The notes: generated by a model not told the origin, from the sequence alone. Positions 7,287 to 17,820 are shown, numbered from the stretch's first letter. The stretch: 64,000 nucleotides of DNA from Pectobacterium brasiliense (GCF_013449685.1 NZ_JACDSF010000001.1:144115-208114); one strand, 5' to 3'. A program made the numbers and translations.

Positions 7287-7346
7287 GTTTTCCTCTCTGC
7301 GAGTTGATTGATCTCACAGAGAATTTTATCAAATAACACCAAAAAT

Positions 7347-7365
7347 GGAAATGAGAATTATTTTT
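7347..7365. promoter_or_regulatory. Fur-box-like sequence upstream of the Fur-like gene
   Basis: The 19 bases GGAAATGAGAATTATTTTT match the classic 19-bp Fur box at 13 positions by eye. It lies 61-79 bp upstream of the TTG start of the Fur-like gene. Either host Fur or the element's own regulator could bind. A further inverted repeat ATCTCA/TGAGAT spans 7412-7440. Confidence 0.4.
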
Positions 7366-7504
7366 ATTTCCGGGCTAATTAACAGATTATTTGGACGGAC
7401 TCTATCCCGATATCTCACAATAACTATTAATGTTTGAGATGCTTGTGTTTAGCACAGTACAAAACAGTTATTTTAAATTTTTCTGTATGATTTTATTATA
7501 TAAA

Positions 7505-9187
7505 TTATTTTCGACTTGCCCAATCAATGACTGGAAGTAAAGCCTTCAATGGTGGTGTATGTGTGTATCTGGCTGTGATACCGAGAGATTGCGTTCTACT
7601 GTGACCCACGACAAATTGAACCAACGCCTGATTTCCAACGGATGCTATCGCATTACTTATAAATGTATGTCGTAGTGAATGTACCCGCCGCTTTAGTCCA
7701 AACTCGTTGTAATCTGGTATCTCTAGCACTCTGAGCAATTCCACCCAATCATAAGTAATAGTTGTATAGTTTGGAAGATTACCAAACACAGGGTCGGAAT
7801 CCTTCCGGTTTTCCACACAGGCCAAGAGTCCCGCCTCTATAGCCTTATGGATTGGAACCTGTCGCCGGGCGTGTTCGGTTTTCCCACCTTCAATAAAGGT
7901 ATACCAACGCCCGGTTTCATCATCTTTCCGTATGTGGTGCTTACGGATCTCCGCTATCTCACTACGTCGGGCACCCGTATGGACCAGTGTAAGGAAATAC
8001 CATTTCCGATAATCACTGTCTGGTAGTGCGAAGAGATACTCTTTGATTCGACTGAGTTCGCTGGCTGTGTAGTTCCCACCCCGGTTAGATTTCACCTCGT
8101 AACTAATCCCATCGGTAGGGGATTTGATAAGAATATCTTTCTGATCTACTAGATACGTTTTGAACAATGAGCGCCAGAGCTTTAAATGCTTGTGGACGTG
8201 CTCACTGGCGATCAGGTCATCCTCGGGTACATCGTAATCAATGCACTCGGCAAGACTCATTCTGGAATAAGGGAGTCTAGTTCGAGTAGGCAGATTCTCC
8301 GCAACCTTGAGAGAATCTCTTATATGCTGTTTCGTAACGCTATCGATAGGGACATTACCTACAACATGGTAGAGGACATCAAAGAAACGCTGATTCTCGT
8401 TTGCTGTCTGTTTCCGCCACTTTTGACCTTTATCGTTTATATATTCATTCCACACCTCTAGCAAAGTAGGCCCTATGGCTGGCGATGTCTCATCAAGTGC
8501 AACTTTATTTTGAGGGAATGATTCTTGTACAACGGCCTTGTCCGTTGGAGCTGCTTTCTGCAAAGCAGAAGCCATAGAGTCTAGGAGCTGTTGGTATCGG
8601 ATCAAATCACCAGAATAGAATGCCTCATAGGCCTGTGACATAAGGGCCTGATTCATATCTATCTGGCTGGCAATATGGTGAATCTGATCAAGGTCGGATT
8701 CATTAACCGTTAACCTCTTCTTGAGTGCAGCAGTCATCATTCTGGCGGAAATATCGTTACCGTTATACATATGCCCCATATGGGAGTTGGCGTAGCCTCG
8801 CGCCTCGTTTGCAGTGTCTAGGGGCGATAAAGGCTCACCTGTAATCTGTTTATGATACCTGCCTAATTCTGGTAACCGTTGAGCCTCTTCAAGGCCACCT
8901 TTTAGCCAATTTATAAGATATTCGTCAAAATCTTTTTTTGTAGCGACCCTGAAGCCGTGCAAGCGTCTTTTAAATTCATCGACGCTCATAGTCCCGTTTT
9001 GTACTAAAGGTATAAATGGGCGAACTTGGGTCATCAGCATTTCTGCTTGTTTGAAACTGTCAGTCCCCAACGAAATACGGATGAAACGAGTTGAATCATT
9101 TAATCTAAAATTCGTGTAGTATGTGCGCCCACGAATCATTGTGTGTGACAGCTTGTGTGACATATTGTTTGCCATGCTGTGTGCCAT
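7505..9187 (-). CDS. Tyrosine integrase (site-specific recombinase)
   Basis: The 560-aa protein ends with a tyrosine-recombinase catalytic domain: GARRSEI (Arg about 407-408), GKTEHARR (Lys about 436), HSLRHTF (HxxR 503-506), VVGHSR (His about 529) and ARYTH (Tyr about 541). The N-terminal 300 residues are longer than in lambda-type integrases and include a likely SAM-like core-binding domain (TLLEVWNEYI onward). The start is ambiguous: ATG codons at 9187, 9175, 9163 and 9139. The N-terminal SHKLSHTM is encoded by repeated GTGTGACA motifs that may be arm-type binding sites, so the true start could be the last ATG. It lies next to attR and would catalyse integration and excision. Confidence 0.93.
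   Translation of the reverse strand: MAHSMANNMSHKLSHTMIRGRTYYTNFRLNDSTRFIRISLGTDSFKQAEMLMTQVRPFIPLVQNGTMSVDEFKRRLHGFRVATKKDFDEYLINWLKGGLEEAQRLPELGRYHKQITGEPLSPLDTANEARGYANSHMGHMYNGNDISARMMTAALKKRLTVNESDLDQIHHIASQIDMNQALMSQAYEAFYSGDLIRYQQLLDSMASALQKAAPTDKAVVQESFPQNKVALDETSPAIGPTLLEVWNEYINDKGQKWRKQTANENQRFFDVLYHVVGNVPIDSVTKQHIRDSLKVAENLPTRTRLPYSRMSLAECIDYDVPEDDLIASEHVHKHLKLWRSLFKTYLVDQKDILIKSPTDGISYEVKSNRGGNYTASELSRIKEYLFALPDSDYRKWYFLTLVHTGARRSEIAEIRKHHIRKDDETGRWYTFIEGGKTEHARRQVPIHKAIEAGLLACVENRKDSDPVFGNLPNYTTITYDWVELLRVLEIPDYNEFGLKRRVHSLRHTFISNAIASVGNQALVQFVVGHSRTQSLGITARYTHTPPLKALLPVIDWASRK
9142..9186. other. Candidate integrase arm-type sites near attR
   Basis: GTGTGACA occurs at 9143-9150 and 9155-9162, and GTGTGCCA at 9179-9186, with starts 12 and 24 bp apart. 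The copy at 9153-9162 (TTGTGTGACA) is identical to one near attL. They overlap the integrase start region, so bound integrase could repress its own gene. Confidence 0.5.
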
Positions 9188-9254
9188 TAAATAGTTACAT
9201 ATCAGTGAGTTACGTCTAGATTGGTGTTAACTCGTTGTTTTTTAAAGTATACCA

Positions 9255-9272
9255 GACGCCTGGGAAGGCGAC
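9255..9272. other. attR core, right 18-bp direct repeat in the rluB leader
   Basis: Identical to 3328-3345. It ends 15 bp before the rluB ATG (9288), just upstream of the AGAGG ribosome-binding site. In RNA, CGCCU-GGGA-AGGCG would form a small hairpin next to that site. Confidence 0.85.
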
Positions 9273-9287
9273 ACTAGAGGTTGCTCA

Positions 9288-10172
9288 ATGAGCGAAAAGT
9301 TACAAAAAGTTCTGGCGCGTGCCGGACATGGTTCACGCCGCGAAATTGAAGGTATCATTCAGGCTGGACGCGTCAGCGTTGACGGTAAGATTGCCACTCT
9401 GGGCGATCGCGTTGAAGTGACGAAAGCCACCAAAATCCGTATCGATGGTCATGTGGTTACCGTTAAGGAAACCGAAGAGTCTGTGTGCCGCGTACTGATG
9501 TACTATAAACCGGAAGGTGAATTGTGCACCCGTAACGATCCTGATGGCCGCCCGACGGTATTTGACCGTCTACCAAAAATTCAGGGCTCTCGCTGGGTTG
9601 CCGTAGGGCGTCTGGACGTGAACACCTCCGGTCTGCTACTGTTCACGACCGACGGTGAGTTAGCCAATCGCCTGATGCACCCCAGCCGTGAAGTTGAGCG
9701 CGAATATGCCGTGCGGGTCTTCGGTGTCGTTGACGATGAAAAGATCAAACAACTGAGTAAAGGTGTACAGCTGGAAGACGGCCCAGCATCGTTCCGTACT
9801 ATCCGCTATCAGGGCGGTGAAGGGTTGAACCAGTGGTATAACGTGACGCTGACCGAAGGGCGCAACCGTGAAGTTCGCCGTCTGTGGGAAGCAGTTGGCG
9901 TGCAGGTTAGCCGCCTGATTCGCGTGCGTTACGGCGACATTTCGTTGCCGAAAGGCATTCCGCGCGGTGGCTGGACAGAAATGCCGTTGGAACAACTGAA
10001 CTATCTGCGTGAGCTCGTGCAGCTTCCGGCAGAAACGGTATCGAAACTACCAGTTGAGCGCGAACGCCGCCGAGTGAAAGCGAACCAGATCCGTCGTGCG
10101 GTAAAACGTCACAGCCAGCTCAACAGTGCTCCAGCGCGCCGTACCTCGCCAAAACCTAAGCGCAACGGATAA
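9288..10172 (+). CDS. rluB: 23S rRNA pseudouridine(2605) synthase RluB
   Basis: Makes pseudouridine 2605 in 23S rRNA. The 294-aa protein has an N-terminal S4 RNA-binding domain ([18 protein letters not shown]), then the RsuA/RluB/E/F catalytic core with the aspartate in [14 protein letters not shown] and [15 protein letters not shown]. It has a basic C-terminal tail rich in Arg/Lys typical of RluB. ATG 9288 follows AGAGG. The element's right end lies 15 bp upstream, so the original upstream sequence is now about 6 kb away. The promoter now used is unknown; the interval between integrase and attR (9188-9254) is AT-rich and could supply one. Confidence 0.96.
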   Translation: MSEKLQKVLARAGHGSRREIEGIIQAGRVSVDGKIATLGDRVEVTKATKIRIDGHVVTVKETEESVCRVLMYYKPEGELCTRNDPDGRPTVFDRLPKIQGSRWVAVGRLDVNTSGLLLFTTDGELANRLMHPSREVEREYAVRVFGVVDDEKIKQLSKGVQLEDGPASFRTIRYQGGEGLNQWYNVTLTEGRNREVRRLWEAVGVQVSRLIRVRYGDISLPKGIPRGGWTEMPLEQLNYLRELVQLPAETVSKLPVERERRRVKANQIRRAVKRHSQLNSAPARRTSPKPKRNG

Positions 10173-10191
10173 TCTTCTCTCTATACGCTTC

Positions 10192-10213
10192 ACGGGCAGC
10201 TTTCGCTGCCCGT
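10192..10213. terminator. Terminator between convergent rluB and btuR
   Basis: A perfect 9-bp stem ACGGGCAGC (10192-10200) / GCTGCCCGT (10205-10213), 4-base loop, followed by TTT on the plus strand. It lies 19 bp after the rluB stop. Confidence 0.88.
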
Positions 10214-10253
10214 TTTCATTTGCGCTCTGCTTATCACTAATGAAAGCTAACGG

Positions 10254-10844
10254 CTACCAGTCAATGCCTTGCTGGGCCTGAATTCCGCTATCAAACGCAT
10301 GTTTTACCGGACGCATTTCCGTCACGGTATCAGCCATTTCTAGCAAATCACGATGGCAACCTCGTCCGGTAATAATGACTGTCTGCTCGGCAGGGCGTTG
10401 CTTTAATGCAGTGACAACGTCACTTAAATCCAGATAATCATAGCTAATCATATACGTCAGTTCGTCCAACACGACGAGGTCGAGCTGTGGATCGGCCAAC
10501 ATGCGTTTGCCATGCTGCCAGACGTGCTGTGCCGCTTCGGTATCCGTCTGGCGATTCTGTGTATCCCAGGTAAAGCCTGTCGCCATGACCTGAAATTCCA
10601 CGCCGTGCTGTTGCAGCAGATTCTTCTCACCGTTAGGCCATTCGCCTTTAATAAACTGGATCACACCTGCCCGTAATCCGTGGCCTATCGCTCGCGTGAC
10701 GGTACCAAAGGCCGCTGTGGTTTTTCCTTTCCCGTTACCGGTGAAGACGATCAGGATACCGCGTGTTTCATTCGCGGCGGCAATACGGGCGTCGACCTTT
10801 TCTTTCAGACGCTGTTGGCGTTGCTGGTGGCGTTCATCGCTCAT
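10254..10844 (-). CDS. btuR: Cob(I)alamin adenosyltransferase BtuR/CobO
   Basis: Transfers the adenosyl group of ATP to cobalt of corrinoids, making adenosylcobalamin precursors. The 196-aa protein has the P-loop GNGKGKTT (36-43), VIQFIKGEWPNGE, LVVLDELTYMI and TGRGCHRDLLEMAD, all typical of the CobA/BtuR type. It is 18 bp downstream of yciK on the same strand, the E. coli arrangement, so the two are probably one transcript. It is convergent with rluB across a terminator. Cytoplasmic. Confidence 0.96.
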   Translation of the reverse strand: MSDERHQQRQQRLKEKVDARIAAANETRGILIVFTGNGKGKTTAAFGTVTRAIGHGLRAGVIQFIKGEWPNGEKNLLQQHGVEFQVMATGFTWDTQNRQTDTEAAQHVWQHGKRMLADPQLDLVVLDELTYMISYDYLDLSDVVTALKQRPAEQTVIITGRGCHRDLLEMADTVTEMRPVKHAFDSGIQAQQGIDW

Positions 10845-10862
10845 CGTGCGTGCTCTTCTCTA

Positions 10863-11624
10863 TTATTCGGCTGGACCGGCTTTTCTGCCCGGCTGTGCGT
10901 CAAAACTCATCCCCGTCTTACGGCGGCTGTCATCGCCCATCAGGTAGAGATACAGCGGCATAATATCTGCTGGCGTTTTCAGTCTCATTGGATCTTCGTT
11001 GGGGAAGGCTGACGCACGCATTCCTGTACGTGTTCCGCCAGGATTGATGCAGTTCACGCGCAGATTGTGCGAACGATACTCTTCGGCCAGCACTTGCATC
11101 AGGCCTTCTGTCGCAAATTTGGATACGGAATAGGCTCCCCAGCCGGCACGACCTTCGCGGCCCACGCTGGAACTGGTGAAAACCAGAGAAGCACAAGGCG
11201 ATTTCAATAATAGAGGCAGCAGCGCCTGTGTCAGCATAAAGGTCGCGTTGACGTTGACCTGCATAACCTGATGCCAGATCTCAGGCGTTTGCTGTTTGAT
11301 AGGGGTGATTTCCCCGAGTAATCCGGCGTTGTGGAGAACCCCATCCAGGTGCGGCACAACCTGTGCCAGTTCGTCAGCCAGTTGAAAGCACTGCGCGGAG
11401 GATAAGGCCAGCATATCGCAGACAACCACGTGCGCTGGCGTACCGTGTTCCTGCTCGATCTGCTGTTTAACCGACTGAAGTTTACTCTCTGTCCGCCCTA
11501 ATAAGATGACGTGCGCGCCGTAGCGAGCGTAGGTCAGCGCGGCTTCTCGGCCAATGCCGTCGCCAGCACCGGTAACCAGAATGATGCGGTTTTGCAGTAA
11601 ATCGATTTTAGGCTGGTAATGCAC
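10863..11624 (-). CDS. yciK: Short-chain dehydrogenase YciK
   Basis: Classical SDR oxidoreductase, 253 aa. It has the Rossmann motif TGAGDGIG (18-25), HNAGLLGE (NNAG-like), a Ser in VFTSSSVGREG, and the catalytic YSVSK. The substrate is not known. It lies upstream of btuR in a probable two-gene operon, divergent from sohB across 356 bp. Full length relative to E. coli YciK as remembered. Confidence 0.94.
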   Translation of the reverse strand: MHYQPKIDLLQNRIILVTGAGDGIGREAALTYARYGAHVILLGRTESKLQSVKQQIEQEHGTPAHVVVCDMLALSSAQCFQLADELAQVVPHLDGVLHNAGLLGEITPIKQQTPEIWHQVMQVNVNATFMLTQALLPLLLKSPCASLVFTSSSVGREGRAGWGAYSVSKFATEGLMQVLAEEYRSHNLRVNCINPGGTRTGMRASAFPNEDPMRLKTPADIMPLYLYLMGDDSRRKTGMSFDAQPGRKAGPAE

Positions 11625-11980
11625 AATGAATTCCTCTTGCCGTGGCGCAAAACAGCCACGCTTCAGATAATAGATCTGCCATCGCGTGTCGGCACGATGA
11701 GATGCGTCGGTCGTGTCGCTCGGAACGTCAGATAACGGCGCATCCGGGCAGGGTGAATGGGGGTGTTATGCCTCAAATGTCGACTGTTTTCAATGAGACT
11801 GCCTCTATTTACCCCTGTGCTGTTGTAAAAAGCAGCAACAGGCGTAAAAACCACAGGAATCACATCGCCATATTGCGTGCCATCAGTTAGGTTATAGGAA
11901 GGGAATGGCGCACGACGTCAACGCCATGGTTGGTGAGTAAACCAACATTAATTAATACGCAGTCAATGAGGACGGTGTTT
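11625..11980. promoter_or_regulatory. Divergent control region yciK / sohB
   Basis: No gene is supported in these 356 bp. A moderately GC-rich half lies next to yciK. The sohB leader ends with TGAGGACGG ahead of its GTG. An inverted repeat GCTGTTG/CAACAGGC-like stretch occurs around 11820-11843 but no operator was recognised. Confidence 0.4.
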
Positions 11981-13027
11981 GTGGAATTACTTTCTCTGTA
12001 CGGTTTATTCCTGGCTAAGGTACTCACCATCGTGGTGGCGATTGGTGCGTTAGTCGTTCTGGCATTCGGGATGACGCAGCGTAAGCGCCCGCATAAAGGT
12101 GAGTTGCAGGTCACGAATTTGGGTGAACAATATCAGGAAATGCAGCGTGAAATGCAGACCGCTTGTATGAGCGACACCGAGCGTAAGCTGTTATCTAAAC
12201 AAGAAAAGAAGAAAGAAAAAGAAACCGCGAAGCAAGACAAACAGCGCGCCAAACGTGGCGAAGAGAAGAGTGTTAAACCGTGTCTGTACGTGCTCGATTT
12301 CAACGGCAGTATGGATGCAGGCGAAGTCAGTTCGCTGCGTGAAGAGATCTCCGCCGTGCTCGCTGTGGCGAAACCGAAAGATGAGGTCTTGCTGCGTCTG
12401 GAAAGCCCAGGCGGTGTGGTACACGGTTATGGATTGGCGGCCTCGCAATTGCAGCGTTTACGCCAGGGCGGCGTGCGTTTGACGGTCTCCGTGGATAAAG
12501 TGGCTGCCAGTGGCGGATATATGATGGCCTGCGTGGCTGACCGCATCGTAGCGGCACCGTTCGCGATTGTAGGGTCTATTGGCGTTGTGGCACAAATCCC
12601 CAACTTCCACCGTTTGCTGAAAAACAAAGACATTGATGTTGAGCTGCACACGGCGGGTGAATTCAAGCGTACGCTGACGTTGTTTGGTGAGAACACCGAA
12701 CAAGGTCGTGAGAAATTCCGTGAAGATCTGAATGTCACGCACACGCTGTTTAAGGATTTTGTACAGCAGATGCGTCCTTCGCTGGATATTGATTCGGTGG
12801 CGACCGGAGAGCACTGGTTTGGTACTCAGGCGAAAGATTTGGGGTTGATTGACGCTATCGGCACCAGTGACGATCTGCTGATTGCTGAAATGGCCAGTCA
12901 TGAAGTGTTAAGCGTTCGCTATACACGGCGTAAACGCCTGCTGGATCGTCTGACGGGCAGCGCTGGCGATACCGCAGAACGACTGATGTTGCGCTGGTGG
13001 CAACGTGGTTCAAAGCCCATGCTGTAA
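11981..13027 (+). CDS. sohB: SohB, S49-family inner-membrane peptidase
   Basis: Signal-peptide-peptidase-like serine protease of the S49 family. In E. coli extra copies suppress a degP defect. The 348-aa protein starts with a membrane segment (LYGLFLAKVLTIVVAIGALVVLAFG), then a highly charged Lys/Glu linker (about 75-105). The protease domain has the nucleophile Ser in ASGGYMMACVAD and GSIGVVAQ. The GTG at 11981 is chosen because GAGGACGG lies 5 bases upstream and the protein then starts like E. coli SohB; an earlier in-frame GTG at 11930 adds 17 residues. It ends 5 bp before an ERIC element. Confidence 0.95.
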   Translation: MELLSLYGLFLAKVLTIVVAIGALVVLAFGMTQRKRPHKGELQVTNLGEQYQEMQREMQTACMSDTERKLLSKQEKKKEKETAKQDKQRAKRGEEKSVKPCLYVLDFNGSMDAGEVSSLREEISAVLAVAKPKDEVLLRLESPGGVVHGYGLAASQLQRLRQGGVRLTVSVDKVAASGGYMMACVADRIVAAPFAIVGSIGVVAQIPNFHRLLKNKDIDVELHTAGEFKRTLTLFGENTEQGREKFREDLNVTHTLFKDFVQQMRPSLDIDSVATGEHWFGTQAKDLGLIDAIGTSDDLLIAEMASHEVLSVRYTRRKRLLDRLTGSAGDTAERLMLRWWQRGSKPML

Positions 13028-13031
13028 TTGC

Positions 13032-13158
13032 TATACCCGTCATACTTCAAGCTGCTTGTGCGTTGGCTGCCCTTACTCACCCCAGTCACTTACCTGAGTA
13101 AGCTCCTGGGGATTCGCTCGGTTGCCGCCTTCACGCAACTCGAATTATTTAGGGTATA
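13032..13158. repeat. ERIC (IRU) intergenic repeat, 127 bp
   Basis: A 127-bp imperfect palindrome with ends TATACCC (13032-13038) and GGGTATA (13152-13158). Its centre carries the conserved ERIC core: CTCACCCCAGTCACTTAC followed by GTAAGCTCCTGGGGATTC. It lies between the sohB stop and a terminator, so it is transcribed in the sohB 3' untranslated region and could fold as a long hairpin. Only one copy was seen in the window. Confidence 0.9.
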
Positions 13159-13177
13159 TATGACTAGAATACACAAT

Positions 13178-13205
13178 CAAATGCCCGCGAATTTGCGGGC
13201 ATTTG
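13178..13205. terminator. Bidirectional terminator between sohB and yciN
   Basis: An 11-bp stem CAAATGCCCGC (13178-13188) / GCGGGCATTTG (13195-13205), with a 6-base loop and T/A-rich flanks. It serves the convergent sohB and yciN genes. Confidence 0.85.
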
Positions 13206-13225
13206 CATTTAATCCACCAAGCTAT

Positions 13226-13495
13226 TTAATCGATCAAGACGTATTTTTCGGATAAAACATGCGCAAGATGCTTGAACATGTTAAATACCGCGGTGCTTTT
13301 TAAGGTCGGTATTCCGTTCTCATCGAGAAAAAACTCACCGCGAAAAACCAGTACGCCGTTTTTTTGTTCTACGCTATCAGCGACCATGCCATGCAAATAA
13401 TCATCGTGATGCTTAATGATGTCATTGGCTTCAATTAATAAGCTCTGGCGGTCAATAGGACGCCTTTCTTCGTTAACCTGATGTTCAGGTGACAT
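13226..13495 (-). CDS. yciN: YciN family protein
   Basis: A small cytoplasmic protein, 89 aa from ATG 13495, matching Yci[28 protein letters not shown] and [20 protein letters not shown]. Function unknown. The start is set by AGGAG about 8 bases upstream; an in-frame start at 13540 lacks such support. It lies between sohB and topA as in E. coli, convergent with sohB. Confidence 0.93.
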   Translation of the reverse strand: MSPEHQVNEERRPIDRQSLLIEANDIIKHHDDYLHGMVADSVEQKNGVLVFRGEFFLDENGIPTLKSTAVFNMFKHLAHVLSEKYVLID

Positions 13496-13864
13496 GATTG
13501 TTACTCCTGTACTCACCCTTGAAAAAAGGGGGCGTTGCACTATATCAACAAGGCTATTGCTAAAATCAACACCGCAATTTCAAAACACAATGCGGTTATT
13601 TCAAAAGTCGCATCAAGAGGAAGGGTACTGCGATACGGTTTCAGCGTAAAGCGTAGATTATAATGCAAATGGACTACATTTTAGGCGCTTACCTGCCGAT
13701 ATTCAGTGTGGCAGGAAGCGGATAAAACAGGGTTTCCATGCTAATTAGGTTGCGTGGCAATATTTATCAGGTAGAGTGTGGGATTTTGCGCAGTCAGTAG
13801 AATCCGCTCTGGATGCCCCGAAAAATATCTGATTTTCAGAAGAATTCAGCAGGTAATAGTACAT
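13496..13864. promoter_or_regulatory. Divergent yciN / topA control region
   Basis: No gene is supported here. A TATAAT hexamer lies at about 13658-13663 in an AT-rich stretch, a candidate topA -10 box. E. coli topA has several promoters including heat-shock and supercoiling-sensitive ones; the exact sites were not resolved. Confidence 0.45.
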
Positions 13865-16465
13865 ATGGGTAAAGCTCTCGTTATCGTCGAGTCCCCGGCA
13901 AAAGCCAAAACGATCAATAAGTATTTAGGCAATGACTACGTGGTGAAATCCAGCGTCGGTCATGTGCGCGATCTGCCGACGAGTGGCTCAGTCAGTAAAA
14001 AGAGCGCGGACTCAACGACTAAAGATAAAACGAAAAAGAAAGTCAAAAAGGATGAGAAATCCGCGCTAGTTAATCGTATGGGCGTCGACCCTTATCATGG
14101 CTGGAAAGCCAACTACGAAATACTGCCGGGTAAGGAGAAGGTTGTCTCCGAATTAAAAACGCTGGCGGAAAATGCTGACCACATCTATCTCGCAACCGAC
14201 CTTGACCGCGAAGGGGAAGCCATTGCCTGGCACCTGCGGGAAATCATTGGTGGTGACGATCAGCGTTTCAGCCGCGTGGTGTTTAACGAAATCACGAAAA
14301 ATGCCATTAAACAGGCGTTTGAAAAACCCGATACGTTGAATATTGACCGCGTTAATGCCCAGCAGGCGCGTCGGTTTATGGATCGCGTGGTGGGCTACAT
14401 GGTTTCCCCGCTGCTGTGGAAAAAAATTGCCCGTGGCCTGTCCGCTGGGCGCGTACAGTCGGTTGCCGTGCGCCTGATTGTCGATCGCGAGCGCGAAATC
14501 AAAGCGTTCGTGCCGGAAGAATATTGGGAACTGCACGCTGATTTGTTGGCAGGCAGCGATATTCAACTGCAAATGCAGGTGACACACCACAACGGCAAGC
14601 CGTTTAAACCGGTTAATAAAGAACAAACGCATGCGGCGGTCAGTCTGCTTGAACACGCGCGTTATGTGGTTGCCGATCGTGAAGACAAGCCGACCAGCAG
14701 CAAACCGGGCGCGCCGTTCATCACCTCCACGCTGCAACAGGCTGCCAGTACGCGCCTTGGCTTCGGCGTGAAAAAGACCATGATGATGGCGCAGCGTCTG
14801 TACGAAGCAGGTTACATTACCTACATGCGTACCGACTCAACGAACCTCAGTCAGGATGCCTTGACGATGGTGCGTGGCTATATTGGTGAAGAGTTTGGCA
14901 AGCGCTATCTGCCGGAGTCAGCGAACCTTTACAGCAGCAAAGAAAACTCGCAGGAAGCGCACGAAGCGATTCGTCCTTCTGATGTTGGCGTGCTGGCTGA
15001 CAACCTGAAAGATATGGAAGCCGATGCACAGAAGCTGTATCAACTGATTTGGCGTCAGTTCGTCGCCTGCCAAATGACGCCTGCGCAATACGACTCCACC
15101 ACGCTAATCGTCGAAGCTGCCGATTATCAACTGCGTGCCAAAGGCCGTACGCTGCGTTTCGATGGCTGGACAAAAGTCATGCCTGCGCTGCGTAAAAATG
15201 ATGAAGATCGCACGTTGCCGACCGTGGCTGTGGGCGAATTGCTGTCGCTGCAGAAACTGCTGCCAGGGCAACACTTCACTAAACCACCGGCTCGTTACAG
15301 CGATGCTTCTCTGGTTAAAGAGCTGGAAAAACGTGGGATTGGCCGTCCGTCTACCTATGCTTCTATTATTTCCACCATTCAGGATCGCGGCTACGTTCGA
15401 GTGGAGAACCGCCGTTTCTATGCCGAGAAAATGGGTGAAATCGTTACCGATCGACTGGAAGAAAACTTCCGCGAATTGATGAATTACGATTTCACCGCAC
15501 GGATGGAAAGCCGTCTCGATCAGGTCGCCAATAATCAGGCGGAATGGAAAGCGGTACTGGATGAATTCTTCAACGAATTTAGCCAGCAGTTGGAAAAAGC
15601 AGAGCAGGATCCTGAAGAAGGCGGTATGCGCCCCAATGCGATGGTGTTAACCAGCATTGATTGCCCAACCTGCTCTCGTCAAATGGGTATCCGTACTGCC
15701 AGTACTGGGGTGTTCCTGGGCTGTTCCGGCTATGCACTGCCGCCGAAAGAGCGCTGTAAGACCACGATCAACCTGATACCGGAAACTGAAGTCCTGAACG
15801 TGTTGGAAGGCGACGATGCCGAAACCAACGCCTTGCGTGCCCGTCGTCGCTGCGAAAAATGTGGTACGGCGATGGACAGCTACCTGATTGATAATCAGCG
15901 CAAGCTGCACGTTTGCGGGAATAACCCAGCCTGTGACGGGTATGAGATCGAAGCTGGTGAGTTCCGCATCAAGGGCTATGATGGCCCGATTGTTGAGTGC
16001 GAGAAGTGTGGCTCCGAAATGCACCTCAAAATGGGACGTTTCGGTAAATACATGGCGTGCACCAGCGAGACCTGTAGTAACACGCGTAAGATCCTGCGTA
16101 ATGGCGATGTTGCGCCACCGAAAGAAGATCCGGTGCCGTTACCTGAGCTGCCTTGCGAGAAGTCTGATGCCTATTTCGTCTTGCGTGATGGCGCAGCAGG
16201 GGTCTTCCTTGCGGCCAATACGTTCCCGAAATCTCGCGAAACGCGGGCACCGCTGGTAGAAGAACTGGTGCGATTCAAAGATCGTTTACCGGAAAAATTG
16301 CGCTATCTGGCAGAAGCGCCAGTGGTCGATAAAGACGGCAACAAAACGCAGGTGCGTTTCAGCCGTAAGACCAAACAGCAATATGTCTCGTCAGAGAAAG
16401 ACGGCAAGGCAACGGGCTGGTCAGCGTTTTACATCGATGGAAAATGGGTTGAAGGGAAGAAGTAA
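13865..16465 (+). CDS. topA: DNA topoisomerase I (type IA)
   Basis: Relaxes negative supercoils by single-strand passage. From ATG 13865 the protein has 866 aa. It starts with the Toprim domain ([21 protein letters not shown] split as [10 protein letters not shown] and [11 protein letters not shown], with [15 protein letters not shown]). The catalytic tyrosine lies in [15 protein letters not shown]. The C-terminus has three Cys4 zinc ribbons starting CPTCSRQ, CEKCGTA and CEKCGSE. Longer in-frame starts upstream (from 13778) add 29 residues unlike the family. An insertion rich in Lys/Ser/Asp (about 40-65) is usual for enterobacterial TopA. A strong terminator follows and cysB is next. Confidence 0.98.
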   Translation: MGKALVIVESPAKAKTINKYLGNDYVVKSSVGHVRDLPTSGSVSKKSADSTTKDKTKKKVKKDEKSALVNRMGVDPYHGWKANYEILPGKEKVVSELKTLAENADHIYLATDLDREGEAIAWHLREIIGGDDQRFSRVVFNEITKNAIKQAFEKPDTLNIDRVNAQQARRFMDRVVGYMVSPLLWKKIARGLSAGRVQSVAVRLIVDREREIKAFVPEEYWELHADLLAGSDIQLQMQVTHHNGKPFKPVNKEQTHAAVSLLEHARYVVADREDKPTSSKPGAPFITSTLQQAASTRLGFGVKKTMMMAQRLYEAGYITYMRTDSTNLSQDALTMVRGYIGEEFGKRYLPESANLYSSKENSQEAHEAIRPSDVGVLADNLKDMEADAQKLYQLIWRQFVACQMTPAQYDSTTLIVEAADYQLRAKGRTLRFDGWTKVMPALRKNDEDRTLPTVAVGELLSLQKLLPGQHFTKPPARYSDASLVKELEKRGIGRPSTYASIISTIQDRGYVRVENRRFYAEKMGEIVTDRLEENFRELMNYDFTARMESRLDQVANNQAEWKAVLDEFFNEFSQQLEKAEQDPEEGGMRPNAMVLTSIDCPTCSRQMGIRTASTGVFLGCSGYALPPKERCKTTINLIPETEVLNVLEGDDAETNALRARRRCEKCGTAMDSYLIDNQRKLHVCGNNPACDGYEIEAGEFRIKGYDGPIVECEKCGSEMHLKMGRFGKYMACTSETCSNTRKILRNGDVAPPKEDPVPLPELPCEKSDAYFVLRDGAAGVFLAANTFPKSRETRAPLVEELVRFKDRLPEKLRYLAEAPVVDKDGNKTQVRFSRKTKQQYVSSEKDGKATGWSAFYIDGKWVEGKK

Positions 16466-16519
16466 CCTCTTTCAGTTACCCCGTGCATAACTGAGTTATG
16501 TGTAAAACATCGCTAAATC

Positions 16520-16545
16520 AAGCCAGCCGTAAGGCTGGCTTTTTT
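16520..16545 (+). terminator. topA terminator
   Basis: A perfect 9-bp stem AAGCCAGCC (16520-16528) / GGCTGGCTT (16533-16541) with loop GTAA and a run of six T's. Confidence 0.92.

Positions 16546-17820
<1,275 letters not shown>

Larger units (their letters stand above)
3328..9272. mobile_element. Integrated 5.9 kb element with tyrosine integrase, between yciO and rluB
   Basis: The region is bounded by two identical 18-bp direct repeats (3328-3345 and 9255-9272). The integrase gene starts 67 bp inside the right end and reads inward. Genes inside: a small exported protein (-), a small exported protein (+), a zinc-ribbon membrane protein (+), a serine recombinase (+), a Gp2/YagK-like HUH protein (-), a Fur-like regulator (-) and the integrase (-). 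Base composition is visibly more AT-rich than the flanking trp/rnm and rluB DNA. No capsid, portal, conjugation or IS transposase gene is present. It could be a phage satellite, a small integrative plasmid-like element or a decayed prophage remnant; the sequence alone does not decide. Confidence 0.88.

Noticed and set aside
8186..8461. Plus-strand frame inside the integrase gene
   Set aside because: Shadow of the integrase coding sequence without supporting signals.
3328..9272. Element as a full prophage or ICE
   Set aside because: No capsid, tail, lysis, relaxase-T4SS or transfer genes are present.
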